In this document: positions 8,654-19,900 of the stretch, piece by piece
How positions within the stretch are numbered: position 1 is the first letter of the stretch
Layout: each line of letters opens with the position of its first letter
From: Pythium myriotylum
Taxonomy: Eukaryota; Oomycota; Peronosporomycetes; Pythiales; Pythiaceae
Assembly: GCA_023091665.1 (NCBI GenBank)
Contig: JALJCQ010000007.1
Location: 1,302,001 to 1,366,000 of the forward strand
Length of the DNA: 64,000 nucleotides
Direction of reading: 5' to 3'
The notes under the pieces: generated by a model
Databases searched by the model: none
Told to the model about the DNA's origin: nothing
Seen by the model: only the letters and a program-made list of their open reading frames with translations
Position numbers and translations under genes: made by a program

Positions 8654-10741
8654 ATGGATACGCTGCGAATTGTGTTTCCGCTGGTGCCGGCGGCGGCGCT
8701 GGAGAGAGTGGTAGGTGCCGACGTCGAAACGTCGTGGTTGGCGGCTCCATGGTGACCATCATTGCGCGCGGATTGTACAGCTCGACGTGTGCGACCAGAG
8801 TGTCGAAGCAGCGTCCGAGTGGCTACTAGAGAACGACTGGCGCGAGCTGATGGATGACGAAGACGAGGAGGGAGAAGAGGGGACTGAGGAAGAGTCAACG
8901 AATACGCGGAATGCTGGAGTGAGTGATCAAGGCCACACTGCAGGCCAGGAAAGGGATAGCTCGAATGCAGCATCTGACGAAGAGGATACCAGTCACTCGA
9001 ATGGTCATCGTGTCGCCGTTGCGGCTGCTGCGGCGACACGCAACTACATCGCTCGGGCGCTCTCTGCAGGCTCAACAGGGTCGCCAGGATCAAACCACAG
9101 CGATCAACCCGGGCTAACAATGGCAGTATCCACAGGGGCCGTAGCAAATCGCGCGTCTCTCGGCTACCGCGACGGAAACGGAATGAGTTTCCAACGACAT
9201 CAGCTTCGTCACCACGGTCGACCACACAATGTAGACGACGACGCAGATGTGGAATATGACTCGGCAGGTGATCCTGATATTGACAGCGAAGATGGAGAGG
9301 GAGACGGAGAAGATGAAGAAGACGAAGACGAGGATGATGATGAGGATGACGAGGATGACGATGGGGATGCAAACTCGTACTATGATTCTGGTGACGAGTC
9401 GTTTTTTCACGGCACAATACCTCAGCTTTCTAAGCGCGTGAAGGTGTCTCGTGATGAAAAGTTGAAAGACCTTGATAACAGTGAGTATTTCTGGGTTTCT
9501 TTCGATGGCCAAGTGATTCCAAAGACGCTAATCGGTATGTCAACTCTGGTTGATCCCGTTAAACGCATGACATCGTTTTGATTGACTCATTTTGGGTTTG
9601 TAGAGCTCCTCAACACAACATTGACCAAGCTTGCGCACAGCTCTGTCACACTGCTCAACAAATCTTCCAAGCATGTCACTGAGGTATGGTCTGAAACTTG
9701 CTGGTGTAGTTTGTTGACTGAAAACGAATTACCTGTGTCGTAGGAAGAAGCTCGGGAGCGGCTGGTATCCGTGTTGAGCTCTGCAGATGATGCACGCAGA
9801 GGCCATGATGCGACAACAAGTTATAATTATGCAAGATCAGCTCGGATTTCGAGGGTTTCTCCAGTAGAAGGCACCCCAGAAACATCACCTCAAGCCGGCC
9901 AAAAGCGGAAACGAACTGATGAGATATCCTCGACTCCCAATGTCGGCTTCTTTGTACGGTTTCTCCACACACAGATATGATTGAGAGTTCGCACTAAATT
10001 TCGAGTGGGATTTTGTAGGCTCACTTCTTCTCGATAAGTGACCTTGACATGGTGTGGCGTTCCATCCTTCATGCTCACCTCTTCAACGGACGGTTCGGTG
10101 ATATTGTTGAGTTTCATACAGCATCTTCTGGGGCGTAAGTTTGATTGTCTGCAGTGTGTTGAACTTACCACTTACACATTTTCTATTTACTTCAATGGCA
10201 GTCACGCGAAAAGGGATTTTGATGAGCTGATGCACATTTACACGAGCATTTCATCTTCGTCTCGGTCAGCTACTCTGGGGATGTCTTCCCTGTCGGGTTT
10301 GAGATGTTGCTTGTTGCTACCATGTGAGGCATCTGAGGATGAAATCTTCCGGGTTGGAAAGCATCTCCATACATTATTGAAGGTGCAAGGCAGCCTGTAT
10401 TATCGCACACTCAATGTTGGAGCGGATGCGCAAGCACCCAATGATAAAGACGTCAACCTTGCAGATCTCCTCAACGAAGACGGCAAGCTCAGTGAGGAAT
10501 CGTTTCGTCGTTTCGCTCGATATCGGATCAAAAAAGACGAGGTAAGTCGATATCTGCGTGGGCCTAGATGGCCAGTGCCCTCACATTTGCTGTGGCAATG
10601 TGCCAGGTTGAAGTGCTTGACAAGAGCGAACGAGAAGCTCTCGGTGCAGACCATTTTCTCGCGTATCAGCAGCAGCGTAAAGTGGATCACTGCCTCCAAC
10701 ACCTAGAGAAGGATGCATGGGTTCAACGCCTTTCTGGCTGA
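8654..10741 (+). CDS. UBA-like domain protein with acidic region, seven exons
   Basis: Seven exons by hand: 8654-8710, 8781-9534, 9604-9683, 9744-9953, 10019-10134, 10202-10541 and 10607-10741. Introns are 60-70 nt and all GT-AG; the total is 1,692 bases (563 residues). The first join yields LERVLDVCDQSVEAASEWLL, which resembles a UBA ubiquitin-binding helix bundle (conserved EAA-WLL). A long Glu/Asp-rich tract follows (about residues 190-240), then a basic RKR nuclear-signal-like stretch (QAGQKRKRTDE, about 375). The C-terminal half has predicted helices but no family I recognise. A ubiquitin-linked or nuclear role is inference only. Confidence 0.8.
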
Positions 10742-11344
10742 GTTGTGGCCTGATTGGTTAATAACATGGAACCTTTCCGCGCTGTCGTCCGGATAATGGG
10801 AGCGTGATGTCGAAGAGACAGGGCATTGAGGCTGAGAGGAAGCGTATACTTCCGGATACCAGTGAGTGCTGACAACTTTTTGGCAGAGAGCCAATGCTTT
10901 AGGGTTGTGGGTTCAAGCTCCGATTCTGCAATGGGGCTCTGGACTCTGCGTGCGACTGTCTGAAGCGTTACCAGCGGGTTGTTGGACGAGGGGCTCGGAC
11001 GATCCCACAATTCCGCACCGGCGACCGACCCATGATCGGAAGCCTGTGTGAGTTTAGTGGTCCGACGCGACTATCGCCCCACGAACGCGGCCCTCGACGA
11101 TCGCTCGCCACTCTCGAGCGAGCGCTGGATCTCCTCCATCCGGAAGTGGCCGACCGACAACGCGAAAGGCAGCGAGTGGCTCGTCCGGTGGTCGACGCGC
11201 CGCGTCGTGTGCGCGCAGCAAATCTCTCTGGCCGGACGACACGCCTCGCCAGGTGGCACGGCGCAGTTGACCTCTTGAGCGGACCACCTGCTGGTATAGG
11301 GCGATTGGAGGCGACGGGACGGGAGGCAGCCACCCGCGCCGAGG
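10742..11344. other. Intergenic/5' leader region before the Ser-rich gene
   Basis: Six hundred bases without a supported gene. GC rises toward 11.34 kb, giving long but featureless frames on both strands. It probably holds the promoter and leader of the 11345 gene. Confidence 0.5.
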
Positions 11345-13720
11345 ATGCTGGGCCGTGTATACTCCAAGAAGAAGAAGCGCCCGCTGCTGCCGGAGGGCGA
11401 GGGCGCGGGCGAGTATCACAACGGCAGCAGCATGCCCCGGCCGGCGGCGCCTACCACGCAGCAGTACCACGAGCAAGGCGGGTCGCCCGGTCGACACCAC
11501 GCAGCCCGATCGCACCCGACTCGGATGACGCGTGCGGTTACCCACGGAGCGGAGAAAGAGCACAAGAAGTCGGGGTCCGGCTTTGTAAAGAAAGTCTTTG
11601 GCGGTGGCCGGAAAGACCGCGAAGCGTATGCGAATGTGCATCCAGGCGCGCATGGTGGAGACGGCGTCATGTACACTGAAGACGACGAGTGCGAACTCGA
11701 CGAGGCAGACTTCATCGACGAGGAAAGCGAGGAAGGACCTCAGGTGATGCACCATCGTCGGCGCTTCGTACGGTCGGGCTTGACCACATATGAGCAATGG
11801 ATATCCAAGAACTCGGTGGGTCGGCGCTTTAATCGGCGCTCGTACCAATTGCCGAGTTCTAATCTCGCGAAGCCCACATCGGGTAGTTCCTCTCCGCGGA
11901 AAACTGCGCCGGCAATGGACAAGGAGAACGCACCTCTCAGTGGCAACCAAGCTTCCCCTAAGAGTGGTTTGTCCTCCTTGTCCAGTGCCCTACAGGAAGT
12001 GATCAACAGTCAGCCAACGGCTTTGAAGAGCGTCATCGACCCAAGCGCAGGGCCAGCACGAGTCCAACGATCATTCGTCGTGGAGCAGACACCCGATGGC
12101 AACTTGTTTGTTGCCTCCAAGCAGGTGCCCGTTGGGCCAACCAGAACGATGGATGATTCCTTTATCGGACTTAGTTCCGCTCGTGGAACTGATATCGCGA
12201 GCCGCGCTGGCAACCTCAGTCGGCGCACTGATCTCGATCTAGCGTACCGGCAAAAATGGGAGAAGAACTCTGTTACTTCATCTGCATCCGGATCGTCAGG
12301 CTCTGCTTCTGCTGCGTCGTTGCTCTCGATGAGTAAAGCCGGTGTGCGCCGACGTTTGAGTGGTGCTGATCGACAGTCAACTGGTCCCCTCACTGCCGAT
12401 AGTATCAGCACAGCTCCGACAGCCATGGCGGGTGTGGTCACGAGAACGCGCCGATCGTCCAGTAGCAGCAGGATGCTCGAATTGACCCGGCAATCAGTTT
12501 TAGGCCAAATGGCGTTCATGTACATGGATCACGCCAGACAACGCAGTAGCTCCAAGGCAAGTGACGTCCCAGCTCTGGTACGGCCACGCAAGGAAAGCAC
12601 AGCTATGCTTCTCCAGGCTGGCTCTTTTGAAGACGTGGATGCTCTTCCAATGACTATCGACGACTTAAACGAACGAAAGCATTCGATTGATAAAGGACCG
12701 ATGACAATGGACGAGTTCATGTTCGATCTACAGGCGCCACCGCCGCCCCCACGGCCACAGCTGCTGCGCAAAGGCTCAAGTGGCAAGTCTGGGCGGAGCA
12801 AGCGTGTGAGCAAGGCATCGAAGGACGAAGAGAAGGAAGAAGAGGAAGTAGACAACATGTTGTCAAGGTCCTTCCTAAATCTTAAGGATGTCGATGCGTT
12901 GAAGCGAAGCCGATCTTTAGAGGACGAAGAGAAAGTCGCCGTCACGACAGAGGATGTCGAAGCTGAGGAAGAATACCCGGACATCAACGATGAACGCGTC
13001 ACGGACGACTATGGAAGCAGCTACGAAGACGAGTCTGCTGTGCGAACAAGCAACATCACCGAATTCTTAGGTGGCTACAAGGGCCGTACTTCCATGAACC
13101 GAAACTCGTTGGCCGGACGCAACTCTCTCGGCAGAAATCCGACAGGGAAGAATGACTTTGTCTCTCGTGCAGCGAGATCTCTCAGAAACAGTCGCAAAGT
13201 TGCCCAAGAGTCGGCGAAGGTGTCTTCGGAGCTGTCAAGAAAACTGCGCGAGGCACGCGCTCGGGTACCCCTTGATCTTCGCGGAGATCCACCTCAGTCG
13301 ACGCGCAAAAAGCGAGGCTTTATGGGGCGCGACGGTGGCAAACGTGTTCGTTTCGACATGACTCGCTACTGCCGTGAGTTCGAAGTCCTCACCCCATTGC
13401 CGAGTGATGACGAAGTTCAGCAGTGGTCCCAGCGCGACAGTGAGCAGGATGATGATGATGATGACGACGACTACGACGACGAGGAAGGCGAGAACAGATC
13501 TGAAGCTGACAGCGTTGACTTCGGCGTCCCTGTGCCTGGCGCTGTCTTGGCTGCTGCGATGACCGATGCCAACGCGTACTACTCGGCTATGCCCGCCTCG
13601 GCTCTCAACTACGTCGCCCCAATGCGATACTCTGTCGGCCGCTCGAGTGTGCAAGAGGACAAGCGCGTGTCGGTCGTGAGTCGACGATCGAACGCGAAGC
13701 AGAACGAGGTCTTCATGTGA
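11345..13720 (+). CDS. Serine- and charge-rich hypothetical protein
   Basis: Single-exon protein of 791 residues starting MLGRVYSKKKKRPLLPEG. No family recognised. It is largely disordered: His/Gln/Gly-rich N-terminus, Ser/Arg-rich middle, a Pro run (QAPPPPPRPQ, about residue 465), Glu-rich segments, an Asp run (about residue 703), and many Arg-X-X-Ser sites that would suit kinases. The C-terminal part (about 660-690) has a more ordered-looking stretch, KRVRFDMTRYCREFEVLTPL, which could be a short docking motif (RVRF also fits the protein phosphatase 1 RVxF pattern). A scaffold or cytoskeletal role is a guess. Strong codon periodicity and the long open frame support it being real. Confidence 0.75.
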   Translation: MLGRVYSKKKKRPLLPEGEGAGEYHNGSSMPRPAAPTTQQYHEQGGSPGRHHAARSHPTRMTRAVTHGAEKEHKKSGSGFVKKVFGGGRKDREAYANVHPGAHGGDGVMYTEDDECELDEADFIDEESEEGPQVMHHRRRFVRSGLTTYEQWISKNSVGRRFNRRSYQLPSSNLAKPTSGSSSPRKTAPAMDKENAPLSGNQASPKSGLSSLSSALQEVINSQPTALKSVIDPSAGPARVQRSFVVEQTPDGNLFVASKQVPVGPTRTMDDSFIGLSSARGTDIASRAGNLSRRTDLDLAYRQKWEKNSVTSSASGSSGSASAASLLSMSKAGVRRRLSGADRQSTGPLTADSISTAPTAMAGVVTRTRRSSSSSRMLELTRQSVLGQMAFMYMDHARQRSSSKASDVPALVRPRKESTAMLLQAGSFEDVDALPMTIDDLNERKHSIDKGPMTMDEFMFDLQAPPPPPRPQLLRKGSSGKSGRSKRVSKASKDEEKEEEEVDNMLSRSFLNLKDVDALKRSRSLEDEEKVAVTTEDVEAEEEYPDINDERVTDDYGSSYEDESAVRTSNITEFLGGYKGRTSMNRNSLAGRNSLGRNPTGKNDFVSRAARSLRNSRKVAQESAKVSSELSRKLREARARVPLDLRGDPPQSTRKKRGFMGRDGGKRVRFDMTRYCREFEVLTPLPSDDEVQQWSQRDSEQDDDDDDDDYDDEEGENRSEADSVDFGVPVPGAVLAAAMTDANAYYSAMPASALNYVAPMRYSVGRSSVQEDKRVSVVSRRSNAKQNEVFM

Positions 13721-13944
13721 ACGAGGCCTGCCACGTAGGAGCTGCAGTTATTTATCTGTCGTGGGCAAGTGGAAATGGTGAAGTACACTCAATTGTCAAT
13801 ATAATGCCAAGTCTTGTCAACCATCCTCGTTGGCATCCATCACAATGAGGTTGCAGTGCCAACTGGTACAGTGTACCGTCCAATACGTAGCAGCCACCAC
13901 TCTTCCTCGCGGCAACCCCATTGCGGAGGCGCCGAGGCCTCGCG

Positions 13945-16900
13945 ATGGCCCCGCTCAACGCCATCTTCCGTTTCAAGAACCAGTCGCCGACGACCTCACA
14001 GGACCCGTCGCTCTGCGAGTCGCTTGTTGACGTCGTCGGCGACGGCGTCCGCGCCATCCTCAAGACAGCGCCGCCCGACGAAGTTCCGTCGGAGGATGGC
14101 GCGAGTGCAACGACGGCGGCGCGACGACTGCGTCGGAGACTGCACATGGACCCGCTGCTGCAGAGCCGGAAGACCCCGATCGGTGAATTCAGCGCCACCG
14201 ACCGAGAGTTCTTGAGAGAGGCTCTCGCGCAGCTGTCGCCTCGAGATGAGGCCCAGCCGATGAAGCGCGGCGACGTGTGGACCGAGCGCTGGTACCCGCA
14301 GTACGCCGCCGCGCTCCAGTTCGAGTGCGTCAGCGTCGGCGCCGTGTCAGTGCGGCTGGTTGCGTTGGACGGGTGGCAGCGGGTGCTCCACTTCCCCTCG
14401 AGCGGCGGGTGCGTGCATAGTGCGGAGCCCACGACACAGGTCCTCATCCACTGTGGACGTGTGGACGCCGACAGTTGGCACGGTGTACTGAATGGGCTTA
14501 CTGAGCGGCTAGAAGAGGCCTCGAAAAGAACTGGAAGCTCTCGAAGTGCAGCCAACCGGGAAACTCCAGGCCACCAAAAGACCCCGTCATTTCTCGCGGC
14601 ACTTCTGCGCAATGCCGTCGACGCTCTTACCAATGAAAATGTTGATAGTATGGATCGGCATCTCCCGATGGGCGGCATGACAGACGTGGGCAAACACACA
14701 GGTGGTGAGGCACGAGACACATGCTGGGCGCTTGTCGCTGCAGCGTTCCGACAAGCGCTACCGGGAAACTCGGAGCTTTTCAAGCAGTTCGAGGTAGCTC
14801 TGTACTCGCATCTGCTCATCAAAGAGATCGATCGTGTGCGAGCTACTGTGAACACGACAAGCACAATCGTGCCCGTTCCTTCGACAGTATGGCCATCCTT
14901 AGACCGCTGCTTCGAGATACTCGATTCCATTGCTGTACGTTTACTCGAGTTGGGACAGAAAGGTTTTGATGGTGCTCGGATGGAAGAGAAATGCCGTCGA
15001 TGGCGTCTCGATTTGGACGCTGTCGCGCAGGCTTGGGCTGATTGGCGCTCGAACTGTTACCGCATCCCAACCTTAGCTGGTTTGCGGTCGATGCAGTCGT
15101 CTAAACCTGGACTTGATGTGGATACACCCGAGATGATAAACTTCTCTGCACCAATGTCCAACCAACCTAGTGTGCGAGGTTCTGTTTTGACCACAGTTCG
15201 CCACTATGAGTTTATCGAGCCGCAATCGTGCTCGACGAACAGTATCCTTGCAGATCTTGAAGCTGCTGACGCTGCTCAAAGTGCCTTCAAACGAATTGCT
15301 ACGCTCAGAGTAATTGAACAGTTTCTTTATCGAGCTGCCGCGAACTTGTCCACAACTACGAAGAACAACACACTCACTTGCCACGGATATTTCAAGCTGA
15401 TCGACTGGTATAAGAAGAATTTGAGTGCCGTCTCGAGCCTCACTAATTACGATGAGATCGCTCGTGTCCAGCTACAAAGCAGGTATCTTCTTCTGTCTCA
15501 TCTCGTGTTTTGTCTTTCCCACCAATTGTGCTGCAAAGATTTCCCAGTACTCGCTAAATACCAGATTGCGCTTGATTGGCGGCGACTGGAAGTATGCGTA
15601 CTTCCTGAAGCGGTGAGTCGCACAGTCTTGCTCAAAATCGTGCGTTACATTCGCCAATTCAACAAAAAGTGCGACGGTCCACCAGTATTCGACTTAAGTA
15701 ACCATGAAGGGACTCGCGCGTTCGCGCGCGAGATTGCACCGACACTCTCAAGCATTACAGCAAAGCATGAGGAGGTGTTATCAAAGTGGGAGAATCACAT
15801 TGACACAGTCTGGGATGGGATTCAAAAGCGCAAGGCTGAAGTATCGGAAGAACGCAGACAAATGAGAGCTAACCAAGAAAAAGTCAACGAATATCAAGCC
15901 GCGCTAGAACAGGAGATAGAGCGACTCGAAGAATTGCGCGATGCGGAAGAAGACGAACCATCAATGACATGGAACCAACGGCGTCAACGATACGAGCCTG
16001 CGCCAGTTCACAGTTCTCTGACGCACCATTACAAGCAAGAGCTCCGATTCTTGAGAAATCTCGTCGCACAAAGCAAGGCCCGTATTAAGCAGCTTGTTCC
16101 TATGCCAGAGTTTGTGGTAAGCCCTCTACCAGAAAATCGCCTGGATGGGTTGGAAGTTCTCTTTTACCTCGATATTCCGTACAATATTGGCGTGACGGCA
16201 GAGCTGTGCGGACGTGCCCAGAGGTCGCTTGGTCCCATCGACCTTGATCTTAGCCCGCAACTCCAAACGACCGCACCATGCGCTACCTCATGGTCCTCTT
16301 ACTTTAAGAGTAGAAAGGGAGCATCAACGTTTGATCCACAGGCTCAATTTGTTGATGCCTACCCAGTCGAGCTCAACCCACCGACAACTTCTCATGGGCA
16401 GACAAGTATTGATCGGGTCGGTTCGCGCCAATCGTTTGTCAACTCTTGCGCGTGGTATCCGAAAGTCGAAGGAACAGAGCTCTTGTGGAATGGAGGTGAC
16501 AAAGTCTACATAAATCCGTACAGAATCAAGCCGGAGCAATCAAGAGAGTACTTCACAGCCCGCGTACCAAGCATTGACGGAGACAAGACAAATTATCAGT
16601 GGATGAACACATATCCCGGAGGGTTGCAACGTTCGAATATTCCCTATGCTACAGCTGACGACGCAGGCGAAGCAGTTATCGACTATCGTGCGTACCTTTC
16701 GCTTGGAGGCATCCGTGCAACACCTCTAGAGCAAGTTCGAAAAGTGTTTGCAGCAGTTCAAGACGATTTGCTCGAGTGGTCGAAGCCTCTTGTAGGTGTT
16801 GTTGTTCGGCAAGCACTCTTCCAAGTCGGTGAATTCAGTGATGCTGATGATCCCAGGCTGACTTGGCACTCAGACTTGTCTTTTCCCAATTACCTCGCTG

Positions 16901-19900
16901 TATTTCGGTCAGCACTGCAAGAGCTGCTAACGAAAGCTGGTGCATCTCCTCGGCGTTGGAACAGCTTGCCTCTTTTGGCAGATATCGTCGGCTTTCTTGA
17001 TGGCTTCATGCTTTTTCAGGAGTCACTTCGCCTTAAACTCGCGAAAGTTGCACGCGGATGGGCCTCTGACACTCGACGTGAGTGGCAACAGGGAGTTACT
17101 CCGAAAGAGCAAAAGGAGTTGCGTGCGCGGGAATGCATCTTGTACGGATATGCCATCCTCTGTTTCCGCCTGGGTCGCCCGCTGACAACCTCGGAGAGCC
17201 ACGAATTATGCGAGCTAATTCTGCTATTCCGGAACTCGCTGCTTTTCGCAGCCGGTAGCTCCATCGAAGCTCAGATTCGTAGCGTGGAGATGGATGTTCA
17301 AATGGTTATGGCAGATCAGATCACATACGTAGTCAAGCACGTATCAGCACGACCGACGTGGATCCTGACTCCAGCTTGTCAAAGAGTGAATGCGTTGGTT
17401 CCAAAGGAGCTTGCGTGGAAGAGAGTTCAAGAAAGTGAAAGTGCACTTGATGCCATCCCGAGCTGTTTCGAGGCAACACACGAGCCAACCGGAGTCCACT
17501 ACCTGGTGAACCTTTTCACAGGCGCGATTCTTGTGGACGGGGCTCCACCTGGGGGTCTACCGCCGGAAGTGCGCGCAATGCCATCTTTTATTCAGCTGTT
17601 TGGCGACCAAGATTTTGAAGTGACAACTTCCAAAATTGGTGTCTATGCAACTGTCCAGACCTTCCACGGCTGTATGTACCGTTTTCGTGTCGTCGACAAC
17701 GATTTGGTGGTGGAGGAAAGCAAAGCATGTGAGTATGAGCTACCGTCGGAGGCCTTGCAGCTGTGCCGACCAGAGTGGATCAGCGACCATGTTGACATTG
17801 TGCCCAGGCGTCTCCTTGAGCTGCATTCACACTGGTACTGGCATGAGAAGAGCTGTGTGCTAGTCCGCCCGAAAACAGCAGTGAAAAGGCAGATTTCGTT
17901 TGTCATGAAGCTGACGGAATACAGCAGTGCGCAGATTTTCCAGGTACCGAGATCCGACCAAAACTTGCCTCCGAATGAAGTCATTAGTCGCACAGACAGC
18001 TACAAATTTTTCATTCCTCCAGATTCGGCGTTGAAGAACGCGCTGGGAAAGTTTGAGCAGTCCGATTTCGTCCACTGCTTTCGCACTCCACAACCGTCTA
18101 GTGTGATTGAGATCGAACTCCCTCGTTTCGGTCTTCGCTTCGTTCAAAGTCATGTGGGGTTGAGCTCAGTTGAGTTTAGCGGATATGTGCTTAGTGCTAA
18201 CCAGCAGCTAAACGACCATTTCTGTCGCTTTCGACGGTATTTGGTGCTTGAAGAAACCACGGGGGATGCGTCAAGTTCAAAACAGAAGTTGCTTGTACCT
18301 TCAGGGAAAGTTGTCGAGCACGCAAACGGCATGGTTGATGTTAGTGTTCCAGCTGATTCATCTGCTACGATCGCGACAAACGTCTTTGACTTACATGACA
18401 GACTCAACATTTTCATGGCTGACAACATCGAGTCTCGTCTTCAACTAGCCTCGCTGTATACCATTTCAGGGAACCTTCTTCCTTGGCCTGGGCTCCAAAT
18501 GACCGGAGGAGAAGCAGCGATGGAAGTTTTGCGGGGATGCTGGCCAAGTCGACCGTACTCGAAAGAGGCAATTGGTCACCTTCACGTAATCAAGCAGTTC
18601 AGCAGCCGTCATACACCGTCACTGGCGCTTCTTGTATCCTTGCTTGTGCAGAAATCATGCCGTCTTGAATTCTTATTCGACACTGATCCAACTCGCAAAA
18701 CGAGTGAGCTTGTTGAGATGCAATGGTTCAACGATGAGCTCGACGAAACATCACTAACCGCATACTCTCCATTCCCAACCAATGCTCGTCGTTGCCTTAC
18801 CGACTCAGAAGAGTGGGATCTGCTGGGGCCAACCTCCCTGCACCACATTGACGAGCATGTTCGCTATCAACAATCTTTTCCCCCTGCAATGCTTGATGAC
18901 GTACCTGTCAATATTGACTTCGTAAAGCGAGAAGAGAACAAGCTCCTCCAGCTAGTAGACATGCAAAATACTTTCCGCACAAAAAGCACCGTATTTCCCC
19001 TCTCAGAAGGTGGATCCAACAAGACAAGGACAAATATGATGGCAGAGCTGCAAGAGAGTTGGCGCATACACCACGCCCATGCAGATGGTGTCTTAAAAGG
19101 GTCGCTTGCTGAGCTGAAGACAACTATCGAAGCAAGTTTTGATAGGGTGTCTGCCAAGCGAGCTACGTTGCACAAATACCTTCATCGCAGCATTGATGTC
19201 GCGCAGAGTAGATGGTCAGACAGGCTACTTGTAGCGGCCAACCGTGTTCCCGTGCTCACGATCAGCGACATCCTCCGATGTGCGATAGATGATCAAGTGG
19301 TGCTTCATTTTGTTCCAGCCCTCAACCAGTCATGTCGTGATCGCTTCAAACAAGCGGCCCTGTTGTATTTGGAATTGTGTGTGCTTGAAGACAAGCTCGA
19401 AAGGATTCTCAGTCGAGCAAATTCGTCGCCACAACCCCCTTTGGAATACTTCGTGGATGAGCTTTCGTGTGTCCGCCATTGGAGCACTCGCGAACACCCG
19501 TATTGGTTGGTTTTTGAAGTGGAAGGAAAGATACAAATACGTCCGGAACAGTACGTAATCGCGCGACACTTGATCGAGAACCCGGGGAGTATATCACAGC
19601 TCAACATGGGCCGAGGCAAGACAAGGGTGATATTGCCCATGCTGTTCTTGTACTATCGGTATAATGTCACCGACCGCGTGGTACGAGCACACTTCTTGTC
19701 ACCGCTGTTGAGTGAAACACTTCAGTTTATGCATCGTGTCGTATCGTCAGGGACGCTGCGATTACCGTTCATCGAGCTTCCTTTTAATCGAGGTGTCGAC
19801 TTGGACTTGCGTGACGTTTTGCTCATGCAAGAAGCAGTGGATGAGGCCAAAGAGAGTGGCGGTTTCCTGGTTATTGCACCCGAGCACCGACTGTCCCTCG

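Noticed and set aside
11054..11950. Long minus-strand frame antisense to the Ser-rich gene
   Set aside because: It mirrors the codon bias of the plus-strand gene, and its translation is Arg/Leu-rich with no domain.
13441..13490. GAT/GAC repeat run as a microsatellite
   Set aside because: It encodes an Asp tract within the Ser-rich protein and is best described there.
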